A stretch of 64,000 nucleotides of DNA from an uncultured Vampirovibrio sp. (GTDB lineage: Bacteria > Cyanobacteriota > Vampirovibrionia > Gastranaerophilales > Gastranaerophilaceae). Location of the stretch: positions 1 to 64,000 of the forward strand of contig CAJTNR010000012.1 of assembly GCA_910577635.1 (NCBI GenBank). The letters run 5' to 3'. The notes below the pieces were generated by a model, which saw only the letters and a program-made list of their open reading frames with translations, was not told the origin of the DNA and did no database searches. Below are positions 53,015-60,418 of this stretch, in pieces (the first letter of the stretch is position 1; each line of letters opens with the position of its first letter). The position numbers and the translations under genes are program-made.

Positions 53015-53392
53015 TTACAAGTTTATCATTCTTTTGATTTTTTTTATAATATTTTCTATTGTGAGCTCATCTATAGAAATAAGATTATATTTATTATAAT
53101 TTAAATAATTAGCAATAATATTGTTCGGTAAATCTTCATTTTTTTTAAGAATTGATGCAATTTCAAGCAAAAAATCATCCTGTGTTTGAGCATAATCAAC
53201 TGTTTTTTTTCTTAGATCTTCATCAGCTTCTCTATAAACAAGAGCATCAAAAGCGCATTTAATGTTAATATCTTCGCTTTTGGGAAACTCTGCTAGAGCT
53301 TGTGGTACAGATTTTTTATCAGATAGAACCTCAATTATTAAATCAGAAACCAAAAGTTTATCTTTATACTTTTTTATTTCAGTTTCATTCAT
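53015..53392 (-). CDS. Small helical protein upstream of rsmH, function unknown
   Basis: The 125-residue protein is charged and predicted all-helical, with no membrane segment and no motif I recognise. HEAT-like helices are possible (CAFDALVYREADEDLRKKTV, then DDFLLEIASILKKNEDLPNN). It sits between a BlaI-family repressor (6 nt upstream) and rsmH (2 nt downstream), where many bacteria have mraZ, but it is not MraZ-like. Its tight packing suggests a linked role or expression control. Confidence 0.6.
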   Translation of the reverse strand: MNETEIKKYKDKLLVSDLIIEVLSDKKSVPQALAEFPKSEDINIKCAFDALVYREADEDLRKKTVDYAQTQDDFLLEIASILKKNEDLPNNIIANYLNYNKYNLISIDELTIENIIKKIKRMINL

Positions 53393-53398
53393 TTTTTA

Positions 53399-53764
53399 TT
53401 AAGCGTTAACTAAACAATTCTGTTTTTCAACAACAGTATCGATAATTTTTCCCAAACGAGCCAGATCACCATTACAGTAGCGGTTAGAAAGTTCTATCAA
53501 AGACTTAACTACAATTTCATTGTTAGAATAAGCAGTCCTATAGTAGAATTTTCTTCCTTGTTTAAATCTCAATAAAACTTTTTTTTCAAAAAGCCTGTCC
53601 ATTACAGTTTTGATTGTAGTATATGCTCTTGTTTGAGATTCGTCCTTTTGAAGAGAATCAAAAACATCTTTAACAGAATTCTTATACTCTCCTCTTTCTT
53701 CCATTGACCACAATGTTGTCAATATTATACTTTCCAAACTACCGTGTCTAAAGTTGGCTGGCAT
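53399..53764 (-). CDS. BlaI/MecI/CopY-family transcriptional repressor
   Basis: The 121-residue protein has the BlaI winged-helix core (about 8-80): LESIILTTLW, VKDVFDSL, AYTTIKTVMDRLFEKKVLLR and GRKFYYRTAY, with a C-terminal dimerisation helix. Classic members repress beta-lactamase or PBP genes and are cleaved by BlaR1/MecR1 sensors. No BlaR1/MecR1 gene is adjacent. Its position at the head of a cluster with ftsI and murE suggests it regulates wall synthesis genes; this is inference. Confidence 0.9.
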   Translation of the reverse strand: MPANFRHGSLESIILTTLWSMEERGEYKNSVKDVFDSLQKDESQTRAYTTIKTVMDRLFEKKVLLRFKQGRKFYYRTAYSNNEIVVKSLIELSNRYCNGDLARLGKIIDTVVEKQNCLVNA

Positions 53765-53789
53765 TATAATCCTTTCTTTGCTGTTAATT

Positions 53790-54068
53790 CTATTTAAACT
53801 TCACCGGCAGGTCAAAATTTATATCTTTTGGTCCAAAATCAATAGTTTTAAAATTTTGACCTTTTTTTTGCGTATTGTATTTGTATATTATTACCCCGGA
53901 AGATTTTTTTAAGTTGTCCTTCGAAGCTTCATTGTCTGAATTTTTAAACAGAGAGCTTGCCTGGCTTTCCCTGTAGAATTCTATTGTTTGTTTTGTACAG
54001 CCCGACAAACCACAAGTTATTAAAACACAAAAAAATATAAAAATAAATCTTTTAATAATAATTCTCAT
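53790..54068 (-). CDS. Small lipoprotein, function unknown
   Basis: The 92-residue protein has a lipoprotein signal: basic MRIIIKR, hydrophobic FIFIFFCVLITCG and lipobox LSGC with Cys24. The rest is charged and unrecognised. It lies 25 nt before the BlaI-type gene on the same strand and is probably the first gene of the transcript that runs into the dcw cluster. A TTGACC-17-TATAAT promoter ends 8 nt before its ATG. Confidence 0.7.
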   Translation of the reverse strand: MRIIIKRFIFIFFCVLITCGLSGCTKQTIEFYRESQASSLFKNSDNEASKDNLKKSSGVIIYKYNTQKKGQNFKTIDFGPKDINFDLPVKFK

Positions 54069-54076
54069 ATATTTTT

Positions 54077-54105
54077 ATTATAAAAAAAATAAATCTAAAG
54101 GTCAA
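54077..54105 (-). promoter_or_regulatory. Sigma70-type promoter, predicted leaderless, for the lipoprotein-BlaI-dcw run
   Basis: On the minus strand TTGACC (54100-54105), a 17-bp spacer and TATAAT (54077-54082) lie 8 nt before the lipoprotein ATG, leaving a leader of at most about two bases. Confidence 0.7.
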
Positions 54106-54177
54106 AATAAAACTCATCTTTTGATTAATTGGTTTTTTTTAAAAATTTAATAAACTTAAATTAACCAGGAGGAACTT

Positions 54178-54930
54178 TTGAGTTTTAATTTAATTAATAC
54201 TGATAATCCTATAAAAAAAGATAAAAACTTTTTTTGCGCGCAAGGTGATTCTTTTATGCTTAAAAATGAATATAGAAAAGCAATTAAAGAATACCTTATT
54301 TCCTTAATGATTGATAGAAAAAACATTTATGCAAGAAAAGGAGCATCCAAGGCTTATAAAAACTTAAAAGAATACGATAAAGCAATTAAACACCTAAAAG
54401 ATGCAAGAGACTTATTTAGTTTTGATTCTGAAATATACTATGAACTTGGATTAAACTATCTTTTAAATGCAGACAATATTAATGCTAAAAAAAATTTTAT
54501 AAGAACAATTAAACTTGAACCCAATAATAAAAATGCGCAAATAAAACTTGCCTTAACCCACGAATTGTCATCTGAGGATGATATGGCAATAATGGTTTAT
54601 AAAACAATTATTGAAAAAAACCCCTGCTATATCCCCGCTCTATCTAATCTTGCAGCTCTTTATATAGAACAAGAAGAATTTGAACAAGCAATTTTATTAT
54701 TCAAAAAAATGATTGCAATAAACAATGATTATTATAGGGCATACCTGGGCTTGGGTTTATGTTTCGATAAACTTGGAAAAATTGCATATGCTGTTAGGTA
54801 CTATAAAAAATACATAGCTAAAAAACCAGAATCTGAAACAGCCAAATCGCTAATTGGAAGAATTTATGAACTATATAAAAATAATAATACCAAAGTGAAG
54901 CATACAACTTTAAAAGTTGTATCAAAATAA
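54178..54930 (+). CDS. TPR-repeat protein
   Basis: The 250-residue protein consists mainly of TPR units (about 20-240): YRKAIKEYLISLMIDRKN, YKNLKEYDKAIKHLKDAR, YYELGLNYLLNADNINAKK, LAALYIEQEEFEQAI and LGLCFDKLGKIAYAVRYYK. There is no signal peptide. The start codon is TTG (54178-54180), supported by a very strong AGGAGG (54167-54172) at 5 nt spacing. It lies upstream of the prepilin gene but has a separate promoter between them. The role is unknown. Confidence 0.88.
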   Translation: MSFNLINTDNPIKKDKNFFCAQGDSFMLKNEYRKAIKEYLISLMIDRKNIYARKGASKAYKNLKEYDKAIKHLKDARDLFSFDSEIYYELGLNYLLNADNINAKKNFIRTIKLEPNNKNAQIKLALTHELSSEDDMAIMVYKTIIEKNPCYIPALSNLAALYIEQEEFEQAILLFKKMIAINNDYYRAYLGLGLCFDKLGKIAYAVRYYKKYIAKKPESETAKSLIGRIYELYKNNNTKVKHTTLKVVSK

Positions 54931-54962
54931 TTAATATTTAAATACGAATTAATATTTTTTAT

Positions 54963-54991
54963 TTGACAATACCAAAATCAACTCGTATAAT
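54963..54991 (+). promoter_or_regulatory. Consensus sigma70 promoter of the prepilin-like gene
   Basis: TTGACA (54963-54968) and TATAAT (54986-54991) are both perfect, with the ideal 17-bp spacer. Transcription should start near 54998, about 39 nt before the ATG. This is the strongest promoter seen in the window and predicts high expression. Confidence 0.85.
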
Positions 54992-55036
54992 TTAGGACAT
55001 ATAGAAAAGTAAGTAGTTTTATAAAGGAAGTATTCT

Positions 55037-55768
55037 ATGAGACTTAAAAAAGGTTTTACACTAGCCGAAATCCTTATCGTATTAATGGTTATCGGTGCAA
55101 TTGCCACAATGACTATTCCATCTTTGATGAAAGGTGTAACTGAGTCACAGTGGAAAACAGCTTACAAAAAAGCTTATAATGCAATTGTAAACATGGCGTC
55201 AATGGAAAGAGTAGCAGGAAACTTAGCTGCAGCAAAAAGCGGACAAGGTGCAACCAATTTATTCAAAACAATGAATTCAAGCTTGGCTGTTAAAGCTTAT
55301 GCTAATGATGCGGATGCTTCAGACGGGAAACTATTAACAGCAGCTAAAATTTTCAACTGTATGTTACTAGAAAATCAATCTCAAGGTATGGCAACCTGTA
55401 CTGCACAAGGAGCTCCTTCATTAGCCGGGGATTTAAGTGTTAATTCACCCTGGATTATTACAGAAGACAACATGGCTTACCAGGTTCTAAAACCCGGCAG
55501 TGGTGATTGTTATAATAAAATGACAATTAATGACAAAGCAGATCAAGTTGGAAATGCTATGAGTGCATCTTGTAATATAATTATGGTTGACGTTAATGGT
55601 TTAACCAATGGTCCTAATAAAATCAATACTCAATCCACTGCTGGCGCACTCAATGGTGTTCAACCTCTTGATGGCGACAGGTTCTATATTTACCTTGGTA
55701 CAGACGGAGCTACTTCAGGATCTAAAAAACTTACACTTGAAGGTCATATAACAGATGATATTAAGTAA
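55037..55768 (+). CDS. Type IV pilin-like protein
   Basis: The 243-residue protein has a class III prepilin signal: MRLKKG cut before Phe7, with FTLAE giving Glu at mature position 5, then a hydrophobic helix (about 7-30). The mature domain contains four or more Cys (for example FNCML, MATCTA, GDCYNK, SCNII) that may form disulfides, and many small polar residues. Such proteins form pili or pseudopili after processing by a PilD-type peptidase. It has a perfect sigma70 promoter, an AAGGAAG site and its own terminator, so it is a single-gene, probably highly expressed unit. Confidence 0.88.
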   Translation: MRLKKGFTLAEILIVLMVIGAIATMTIPSLMKGVTESQWKTAYKKAYNAIVNMASMERVAGNLAAAKSGQGATNLFKTMNSSLAVKAYANDADASDGKLLTAAKIFNCMLLENQSQGMATCTAQGAPSLAGDLSVNSPWIITEDNMAYQVLKPGSGDCYNKMTINDKADQVGNAMSASCNIIMVDVNGLTNGPNKINTQSTAGALNGVQPLDGDRFYIYLGTDGATSGSKKLTLEGHITDDIK

Positions 55769-55789
55769 TAAAGTTTTATAACAAAATAT

Positions 55790-55823
55790 AAAAAAGCCTG
55801 AAATAAAAATTTTAGGCTTTTTT
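55790..55823 (+). terminator. Rho-independent terminator of the prepilin-like gene
   Basis: AAAAAAGCCT (55790-55799) pairs with AGGCTTTTTT (55814-55823) over a 14-nt loop, followed by more T. Confidence 0.8.
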
Positions 55824-55860
55824 AGTTTTTTATTGTTCAACAAAAAAAGAGGGTAATAAA

Positions 55861-56778
55861 ATGAAAATTTATAATAATATTCTTGAGCTAATAGGAAATA
55901 CACCTTTGATTAGAATTAATAAACTTGCACCTTGTGATAGTAATATTCTAGTTAAAGTCGAATACTTTAACCCCGGCGGTTCAATTAAGGATAGGGCAGC
56001 TTATTCAATGATTCAAGATGGAATAAAAAAAGGACTGATTACTTCTAACACTACAATTATTGAACCTACAAGCGGGAATACAGGAATTGGTTTAGCTTTA
56101 ATTTGTGCTGTTTTAGGTTATAAACTAATCCTTACAATGCCTGAAACAATGAGTAAAGAAAGAAGAGACACCTTAAAGGCATATGGAGCAGAACTTGTCT
56201 TAACTAAAGGAAACGATGGCATGCAAGGAGCAGTCGATAAAGCGCTTGAGCTCAATAAAGAGATTAAAGATTCTTTTATTCCTTCTCAATTTGATAACGC
56301 AGCAAACCCAAAAACCCACTATGAACTAACAGCTAAAGAAATTTTTGATGACACACAAGGAAGTGTAGATATTATAATAGCAGGTGTTGGGTCAGGGGGT
56401 ACAATATCAGGAATTGCAAAAAAACTGAAAGAACATAATCCCTCAATTAAAGCTATTGCAATTGAACCTAAAACCTCCCCTTTGATTAGTGAAGGAATTT
56501 CAGGTCCGCACAAAATACAAGGAATAGGAGCTAATTTTATCCCTAAAAACTACGATAGTACAGTGGTTGATGAAATTCTTACGGTTGGAGATAAAGAAGC
56601 TATTGAAACAGCGAAAAAATTAGCAATAAAAGAAGGAATTTTTTGCGGAATATCCTCAGGTGCAGCACTATTTGCAGCTATTGAAACAGCGAAAAAAGAG
56701 GAAAACAAAGGAAAGACAATTGTTGCAATTCTTCCTGATACAGGATTAAGATACTTATCAAGTCCAATGTTTGAATAA
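55861..56778 (+). CDS. cysK: Cysteine synthase (O-acetylserine sulfhydrylase)
   Basis: CysK makes cysteine from O-acetylserine and sulfide. The 305-residue PLP enzyme has the lysine Lys43 in NPGGSIKDRAA, the substrate loop PTSGNTGIGLA, the phosphate-binding GVGSGGTISG and a C-terminal PDTGLRYLS. Length matches the CysK/CysM family; the TSGNTG loop and MPETMS segment fit CysK. It stands alone after the prepilin terminator. No cysE is seen in the window. Confidence 0.95.
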   Translation: MKIYNNILELIGNTPLIRINKLAPCDSNILVKVEYFNPGGSIKDRAAYSMIQDGIKKGLITSNTTIIEPTSGNTGIGLALICAVLGYKLILTMPETMSKERRDTLKAYGAELVLTKGNDGMQGAVDKALELNKEIKDSFIPSQFDNAANPKTHYELTAKEIFDDTQGSVDIIIAGVGSGGTISGIAKKLKEHNPSIKAIAIEPKTSPLISEGISGPHKIQGIGANFIPKNYDSTVVDEILTVGDKEAIETAKKLAIKEGIFCGISSGAALFAAIETAKKEENKGKTIVAILPDTGLRYLSSPMFE

Positions 56779-56807
56779 AAAAATCCCCCGGCACATAATG
56801 CAAGGGG
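56777..56807 (-). terminator. Terminator-like hairpin facing the minus strand at the end of cysK
   Basis: CCCC (56785-56789) and GGGG (56804-56807) with an inner GCA/TGC pairing form a GC-rich hairpin. On the minus strand it is followed by seven T (56777-56783). No annotated minus-strand gene leads into it, so it may end an unseen antisense or small RNA. Confidence 0.45.
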
Positions 56808-57065
56808 TTCTACTTGGTACATAGAAAGGAAGGAAAGGTTAGGAAAAATGTAGGTGTGTGTAAGTTTTTTTTAACTTTCAATTCCTTAATAATATATCTT
56901 ATTTATATATTATATATACCAATTTAATTAAAAAGAATAACAAAAGAAATTAAACAAACATTCTTTTTTACATTCCTTAATAATAAAAAATACACTTATT
57001 ACAAAAAAGGACTCAAAAACACTTAAGTGCGCTAAAACTTACACAATGGTATTAAATACACTAAT
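56808..57065. other. Intergenic region with a direct repeat, no gene seen
   Basis: This AT-rich stretch carries the 14-mer ATTCCTTAATAATA twice (56881-56894 and 56972-56985, same orientation, 91 bases apart), and a purine-rich tract near 56822-56850. I find no ORF of plausible size, no tRNA and no clear promoter. It is the longest gene-free region in the window and could be regulatory or hold a small RNA. Confidence 0.4.
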
Positions 57066-57110
57066 AAAACCTCTCAAAAACTTTGTCGCAAAAGGGATTG
57101 AGGGGTTTTT
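57066..57110 (+). terminator. Terminator-like hairpin overlapping the promoter of the 57162 gene
   Basis: AAAACCTCTCAA (57066-57077) pairs with TTGAGGGGTTTT (57098-57109) with one G-U pair over a 20-nt loop, followed by a short T-run. The right arm contains the -35 box of the next promoter, so upstream transcription and initiation could compete here. Confidence 0.5.
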
Positions 57111-57126
57111 ACAATCGTGGTATAAT
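57098..57126 (+). promoter_or_regulatory. Sigma70-type promoter of the phosphodiester glycosidase-domain gene
   Basis: TTGAGG (57098-57103), a 17-bp spacer and a perfect TATAAT (57121-57126) lie 35 nt before the ATG at 57162. No Shine-Dalgarno is seen in the short leader. Confidence 0.65.
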
Positions 57127-57161
57127 ATAAGTAGAGCATACTAGATATTACGGCATTAACT

Positions 57162-58463
57162 ATGATAAATTCGAAAACAATTGAATATTATCAAAGTTAC
57201 TATGGTGTCTATTTGAGCGATTATGTAGGAAACTCAAAAGCCCAGGACACCAGAATCAACTATATTCTAGCTTTTATAGTCATTTGTATACTACTAGCTG
57301 CATTTGCAATTTCAAAACCAATATTTGCTAAAACCGATACAAAAGATACAATTGCACAAAGCGAAATCCAAAGTACTTATGATGGTTCAAGTTATAAGGA
57401 ATATATTAAAGAAAAATATAAAAATAATATTGTAAACTTCCCGACAACAGGTGTTGCCCATATTAAAAAAGTAAAGTATATTAACTCAAAGCCCATTAAA
57501 ATTAATATTGTTGAACTAAACACAAACACTAACCCAAATCTTCGAATTAAACCACAGATTGCAAGTACAAAACTTAACTCTAAAAGCACAATAAGAAAAA
57601 TTGCACAAAAAGAAAACGCAACAATTGCTATAAACGGAGGATTTTTCAAACCCCAAACAGGTACACCGCTAGGGGCATTAATGATAGAAGGAAAAGTATT
57701 GAGCGGGCCGATTTTTAATAGAGTGGGAATTGCTATTTTTGAACAAGGAAACAAGACAACTTTCAAGCTCGATAATATCGATTTTATAATTAATGCTTAT
57801 TCTAAGAATCATAGAATAAAAATTGATAATATTAACCAGCCAAGAATGTTATCAACCCATACTCTTTTATACACAAGCGATTGGGGAAAAAGTTCGCCAG
57901 TTGCTCCTAAGGGAGGTTACAATCTTTTAATTAGAGAAAACAGGGTTGTTAAATTGAGTGCTAACCCAATAGTTCTTGAAGAAAATGACTATGTATTATC
58001 CGCAAATAAAGAAACGATAATAAAATTAGCTAAAGATAAAAATGTATATATTGACCTTAAGCTTCCAACGAATTTAAAAGGAGCAAAACATATTATTGGC
58101 GCAGGTCCATATTTAGTAAAGGATTCAGAGGTTTTTGTTGATATTAAAGAAGAAAAGCTGCAGGCAATTGGTGGAAAAAACCCAAGAAGCGCTATTGGAT
58201 ACAAAAAAGACGGAACTTTTATTATCGTTACAGTAGACGGACGAGAAAAAGCATCAGCTGGAATGACACTTTTTGAACTGGCAAAACTTATGAAAGAATT
58301 AGGCTGCGAACAAGCAATGAACTTTGATGGAGGCTCATCAAGCGCACTTTATGTTAAAGGAAAAATTGTAAACAGCGCAGCAAATAAAGAAGGAATTGCA
58401 GTTTCAAATGCTCTTGTAGTAAGTGAATTATATCCTGATAAACTAACCCTCAGTGCTATTTAG
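57162..58463 (+). CDS. Phosphodiester glycosidase (NAGPA) domain protein, membrane-anchored
   Basis: The 433-residue protein has one membrane helix (about 31-53) and a large exported NAGPA-type domain (about 130-425). Typical motifs are AINGGFF-x-PQTGTPLGALMI, NPRSAIGYKKDGTFIIVTVDGR and FDGGSSSALY (Asp389-GG-SSS). The family includes the enzyme that uncovers mannose-6-phosphate in animals; in bacteria members are linked to exopolysaccharide or wall-sugar phosphodiester hydrolysis. The substrate here is unknown. It overlaps the convergent nnrD gene by 21 bp. Confidence 0.85.
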   Translation: MINSKTIEYYQSYYGVYLSDYVGNSKAQDTRINYILAFIVICILLAAFAISKPIFAKTDTKDTIAQSEIQSTYDGSSYKEYIKEKYKNNIVNFPTTGVAHIKKVKYINSKPIKINIVELNTNTNPNLRIKPQIASTKLNSKSTIRKIAQKENATIAINGGFFKPQTGTPLGALMIEGKVLSGPIFNRVGIAIFEQGNKTTFKLDNIDFIINAYSKNHRIKIDNINQPRMLSTHTLLYTSDWGKSSPVAPKGGYNLLIRENRVVKLSANPIVLEENDYVLSANKETIIKLAKDKNVYIDLKLPTNLKGAKHIIGAGPYLVKDSEVFVDIKEEKLQAIGGKNPRSAIGYKKDGTFIIVTVDGREKASAGMTLFELAKLMKELGCEQAMNFDGGSSSALYVKGKIVNSAANKEGIAVSNALVVSELYPDKLTLSAI

Positions 58464-59345
58464 GACTGATTTAAATGCTAAAGGAATATATCTTAGTAAA
58501 TCGGACGCTAAAACCCCATATTCACTCAAGCTTTTAGAAGCCAATTCACCTGCTAATCCGTGTAAATATACTCCAAGACAAGCTGCCGCTTCAAGACTTG
58601 CGCCTTGAGCTGCAAAACCTGCTATCATTCCAGTTAAAACATCTCCTGAACCTGCTTTAGCCAGAGCCGAGTTTCCAGTTTGATTTATAAATATTTTCCC
58701 GCTTGGAATTGCAATTACAGATTGATGACCTTTTAAAAGCACAATGCAATCGAGCTCTTTACTTGCTTGATAAGCGTATCGCGCCCTGTTTTTTTGCAGT
58801 TCTTTAATATCAACTCCCAATAAACGAGAAAGCTCCATTGGATGAGGGGTGATAATAGAGTTCATTGGAAGTTCAAACATTGCTTTTAGAGCTAATATAT
58901 TAATTGCATCCGCATCAATTACAATTGGAGTGTAGGAATCTTTGTTTTTTTTAAAAAACGCGCAGACAAATTCACTCACTCCTCCTGTTTGATTTAATCC
59001 CGGACCAATTGATACAACATTATAATTAGCAGCACCGCTCACAAATTTAATTGCATCCTTAGGAATTGTTCCATAGTTAGATTGCCCTAAATCAAGAAAA
59101 GTGATATCGCAGGTATTGGAAGCGATATTATCAATGACATCTGTACAGCTTGCAAGCATACAATGACCCGCGCCTACTCTAAGAGCACTTATTGAACTTA
59201 AATAAGCAGCACCAGGGTAATGAGTTGAACCTGCAATATTTAAGACATGACCAAAAGTTCCTTTATGAGAATTTTGCGCCCTTTTAGGAAGCAAATTCAA
59301 TATTAAATCTTTATTCAATACCTGAATATCAGTCTGCTGTGTCAT
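58443..59345 (-). CDS. nnrD: ADP-dependent NAD(P)H-hydrate dehydratase
   Basis: NnrD repairs hydrated NAD(P)H. The 300-residue ribokinase-fold protein has GTFGHVLNIAGSTHYPGAAYL, IDADAINIL, TPHPMELSRLL and the nucleotide site TGNSALAKAGSGDVLTGMI (core GSGDVLTG). The NnrE epimerase domain often fused at the N-terminus is absent. Its ATG overlaps the trmL stop as ATGA, so the two are coupled. Confidence 0.93.
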   Translation of the reverse strand: MTQQTDIQVLNKDLILNLLPKRAQNSHKGTFGHVLNIAGSTHYPGAAYLSSISALRVGAGHCMLASCTDVIDNIASNTCDITFLDLGQSNYGTIPKDAIKFVSGAANYNVVSIGPGLNQTGGVSEFVCAFFKKNKDSYTPIVIDADAINILALKAMFELPMNSIITPHPMELSRLLGVDIKELQKNRARYAYQASKELDCIVLLKGHQSVIAIPSGKIFINQTGNSALAKAGSGDVLTGMIAGFAAQGASLEAAACLGVYLHGLAGELASKSLSEYGVLASDLLRYIPLAFKSVLNSTEG

Positions 59346-59812
59346 TCTAACCTCACATTAAATTGTCTTAGTGCTTCATATGCTGCTATTGCAACAGAAT
59401 TAGATAAATTTAAGCTTCTTGTAACTTTTTTCATTGGAATTGTTAAGCAGCTATTTTTATTAGATTCAAGAATATCCTCAGGGATTCCCCTTGTTTCAGG
59501 GCCAAATACCAGAAAATCTCCTTGAATAAATTCTATATTCGTATAAACTCTATCAGTTTTTGTTGTAAAGTAAAAAAATCTTGAATCAGGGTTCTTTTGA
59601 ATTAGCTCCTCCAATGATTCAATTTGTTCAAAATCCAGTTTGTCCCAATAATCAAGACCAGCTCTTTTTAAATATTTATCTGATAAGCTAAAACCTAACC
59701 TTCCGACTAAATACAGCTTCGCTCCAAGACAAGCACAAAGTCTTGCGATATTACCAGTATTCTGAGGGATTTCAGGTTCATATAAAACGATATTTAAAAA
59801 GTTCGATTTCAT
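59342..59812 (-). CDS. trmL: tRNA (cytidine(34)-2'-O)-methyltransferase, SPOUT family
   Basis: TrmL methylates the wobble ribose of certain tRNA-Leu. The 156-residue protein matches the small SPOUT enzymes: LYEPEIPQNTGNIARLCACLG at the start (core PQNTGNIAR), DYWDKL, FGPETRGIP and the knot segment SLNLSNSVAIAAYEALRQ. It lies 2 nt from the phosphatidyltransferase gene and is coupled to nnrD. Confidence 0.94.
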   Translation of the reverse strand: MKSNFLNIVLYEPEIPQNTGNIARLCACLGAKLYLVGRLGFSLSDKYLKRAGLDYWDKLDFEQIESLEELIQKNPDSRFFYFTTKTDRVYTNIEFIQGDFLVFGPETRGIPEDILESNKNSCLTIPMKKVTRSLNLSNSVAIAAYEALRQFNVRLE

Positions 59813-59814
59813 AA

Positions 59815-60414
59815 TTATTCAAAAAATCTCTTTGATTCAACTATAACAGGCAACCCTCTTACAACACAAAAAACTGTTGAAACTACAGCACAAACTATAC
59901 CAATTTGAAGCATTAAACCCCTTGAAGGATAAGTACCAGGATAGTTTCCTGCAATCAGGAAAAAGAATGCTACTGCTTTACATATAGCATAAGTGAATCT
60001 TGAAAAATTAGATGCAACTATAAACTTAGCAATTTTTCCCTGCATCATAGTTGTTGAGCCAAAAGCAGTATAACCCTTTTCAAAAGCAAGGGTGCGGATT
60101 GAATCTGTAATTATACCTCTTGTTAAAACTATAATTGGAATTGAAACATTAATCCAGCCAAGAGCGCAAAAAGTAATCCAGAAAACATTTTCAACGATTC
60201 TATCCCCCATAATATCCAGCAATGCTCCAAGTTTTGAGGAAATATTAAATTTTCTTGCAACAAAACCATCCAATCCATCAAACCACATTAGAATTCCAGT
60301 TAGAATAAGCGCTGCTATATAGGAATACTTGCAATTGGTACAGAATAGAAGCCCCACAACAATAAAAACAAAAAATATTCTTGATAAAGTAATAATATTA
60401 GCTAAATTCTTCAT
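59815..60414 (-). CDS. CDP-alcohol phosphatidyltransferase (PgsA-like)
   Basis: These inner-membrane enzymes transfer a phosphatidyl group from CDP-diacylglycerol to an alcohol such as glycerol-3-phosphate. From the ATG at 60412-60414 (GGGGAGG site upstream) the protein has 199 residues and about five membrane helices. The full catalytic motif is present: Asp46-GL-Asp49-G-FV-Ala53-Arg54, then Gly63, Asp67 and Asp71. PgsA is the most likely identity, but other members cannot be excluded. It sits directly after lpxB. Confidence 0.88.
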   Translation of the reverse strand: MKNLANIITLSRIFFVFIVVGLLFCTNCKYSYIAALILTGILMWFDGLDGFVARKFNISSKLGALLDIMGDRIVENVFWITFCALGWINVSIPIIVLTRGIITDSIRTLAFEKGYTAFGSTTMMQGKIAKFIVASNFSRFTYAICKAVAFFFLIAGNYPGTYPSRGLMLQIGIVCAVVSTVFCVVRGLPVIVESKRFFE

Positions 60415-60418
60415 TAAA

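Noticed and set aside
56550..56822. 90-codon minus-strand ORF overlapping the cysK 3' end
   Set aside because: It lies antisense to conserved CysK codons and crosses the hairpin at 56785; no ribosome site or known domain.
56820..56860. Possible signal recognition particle RNA core (purine-rich GGAAGGAA)
   Set aside because: Only a short purine run matches; the flanking stems and conserved loop of 4.5S RNA are absent.
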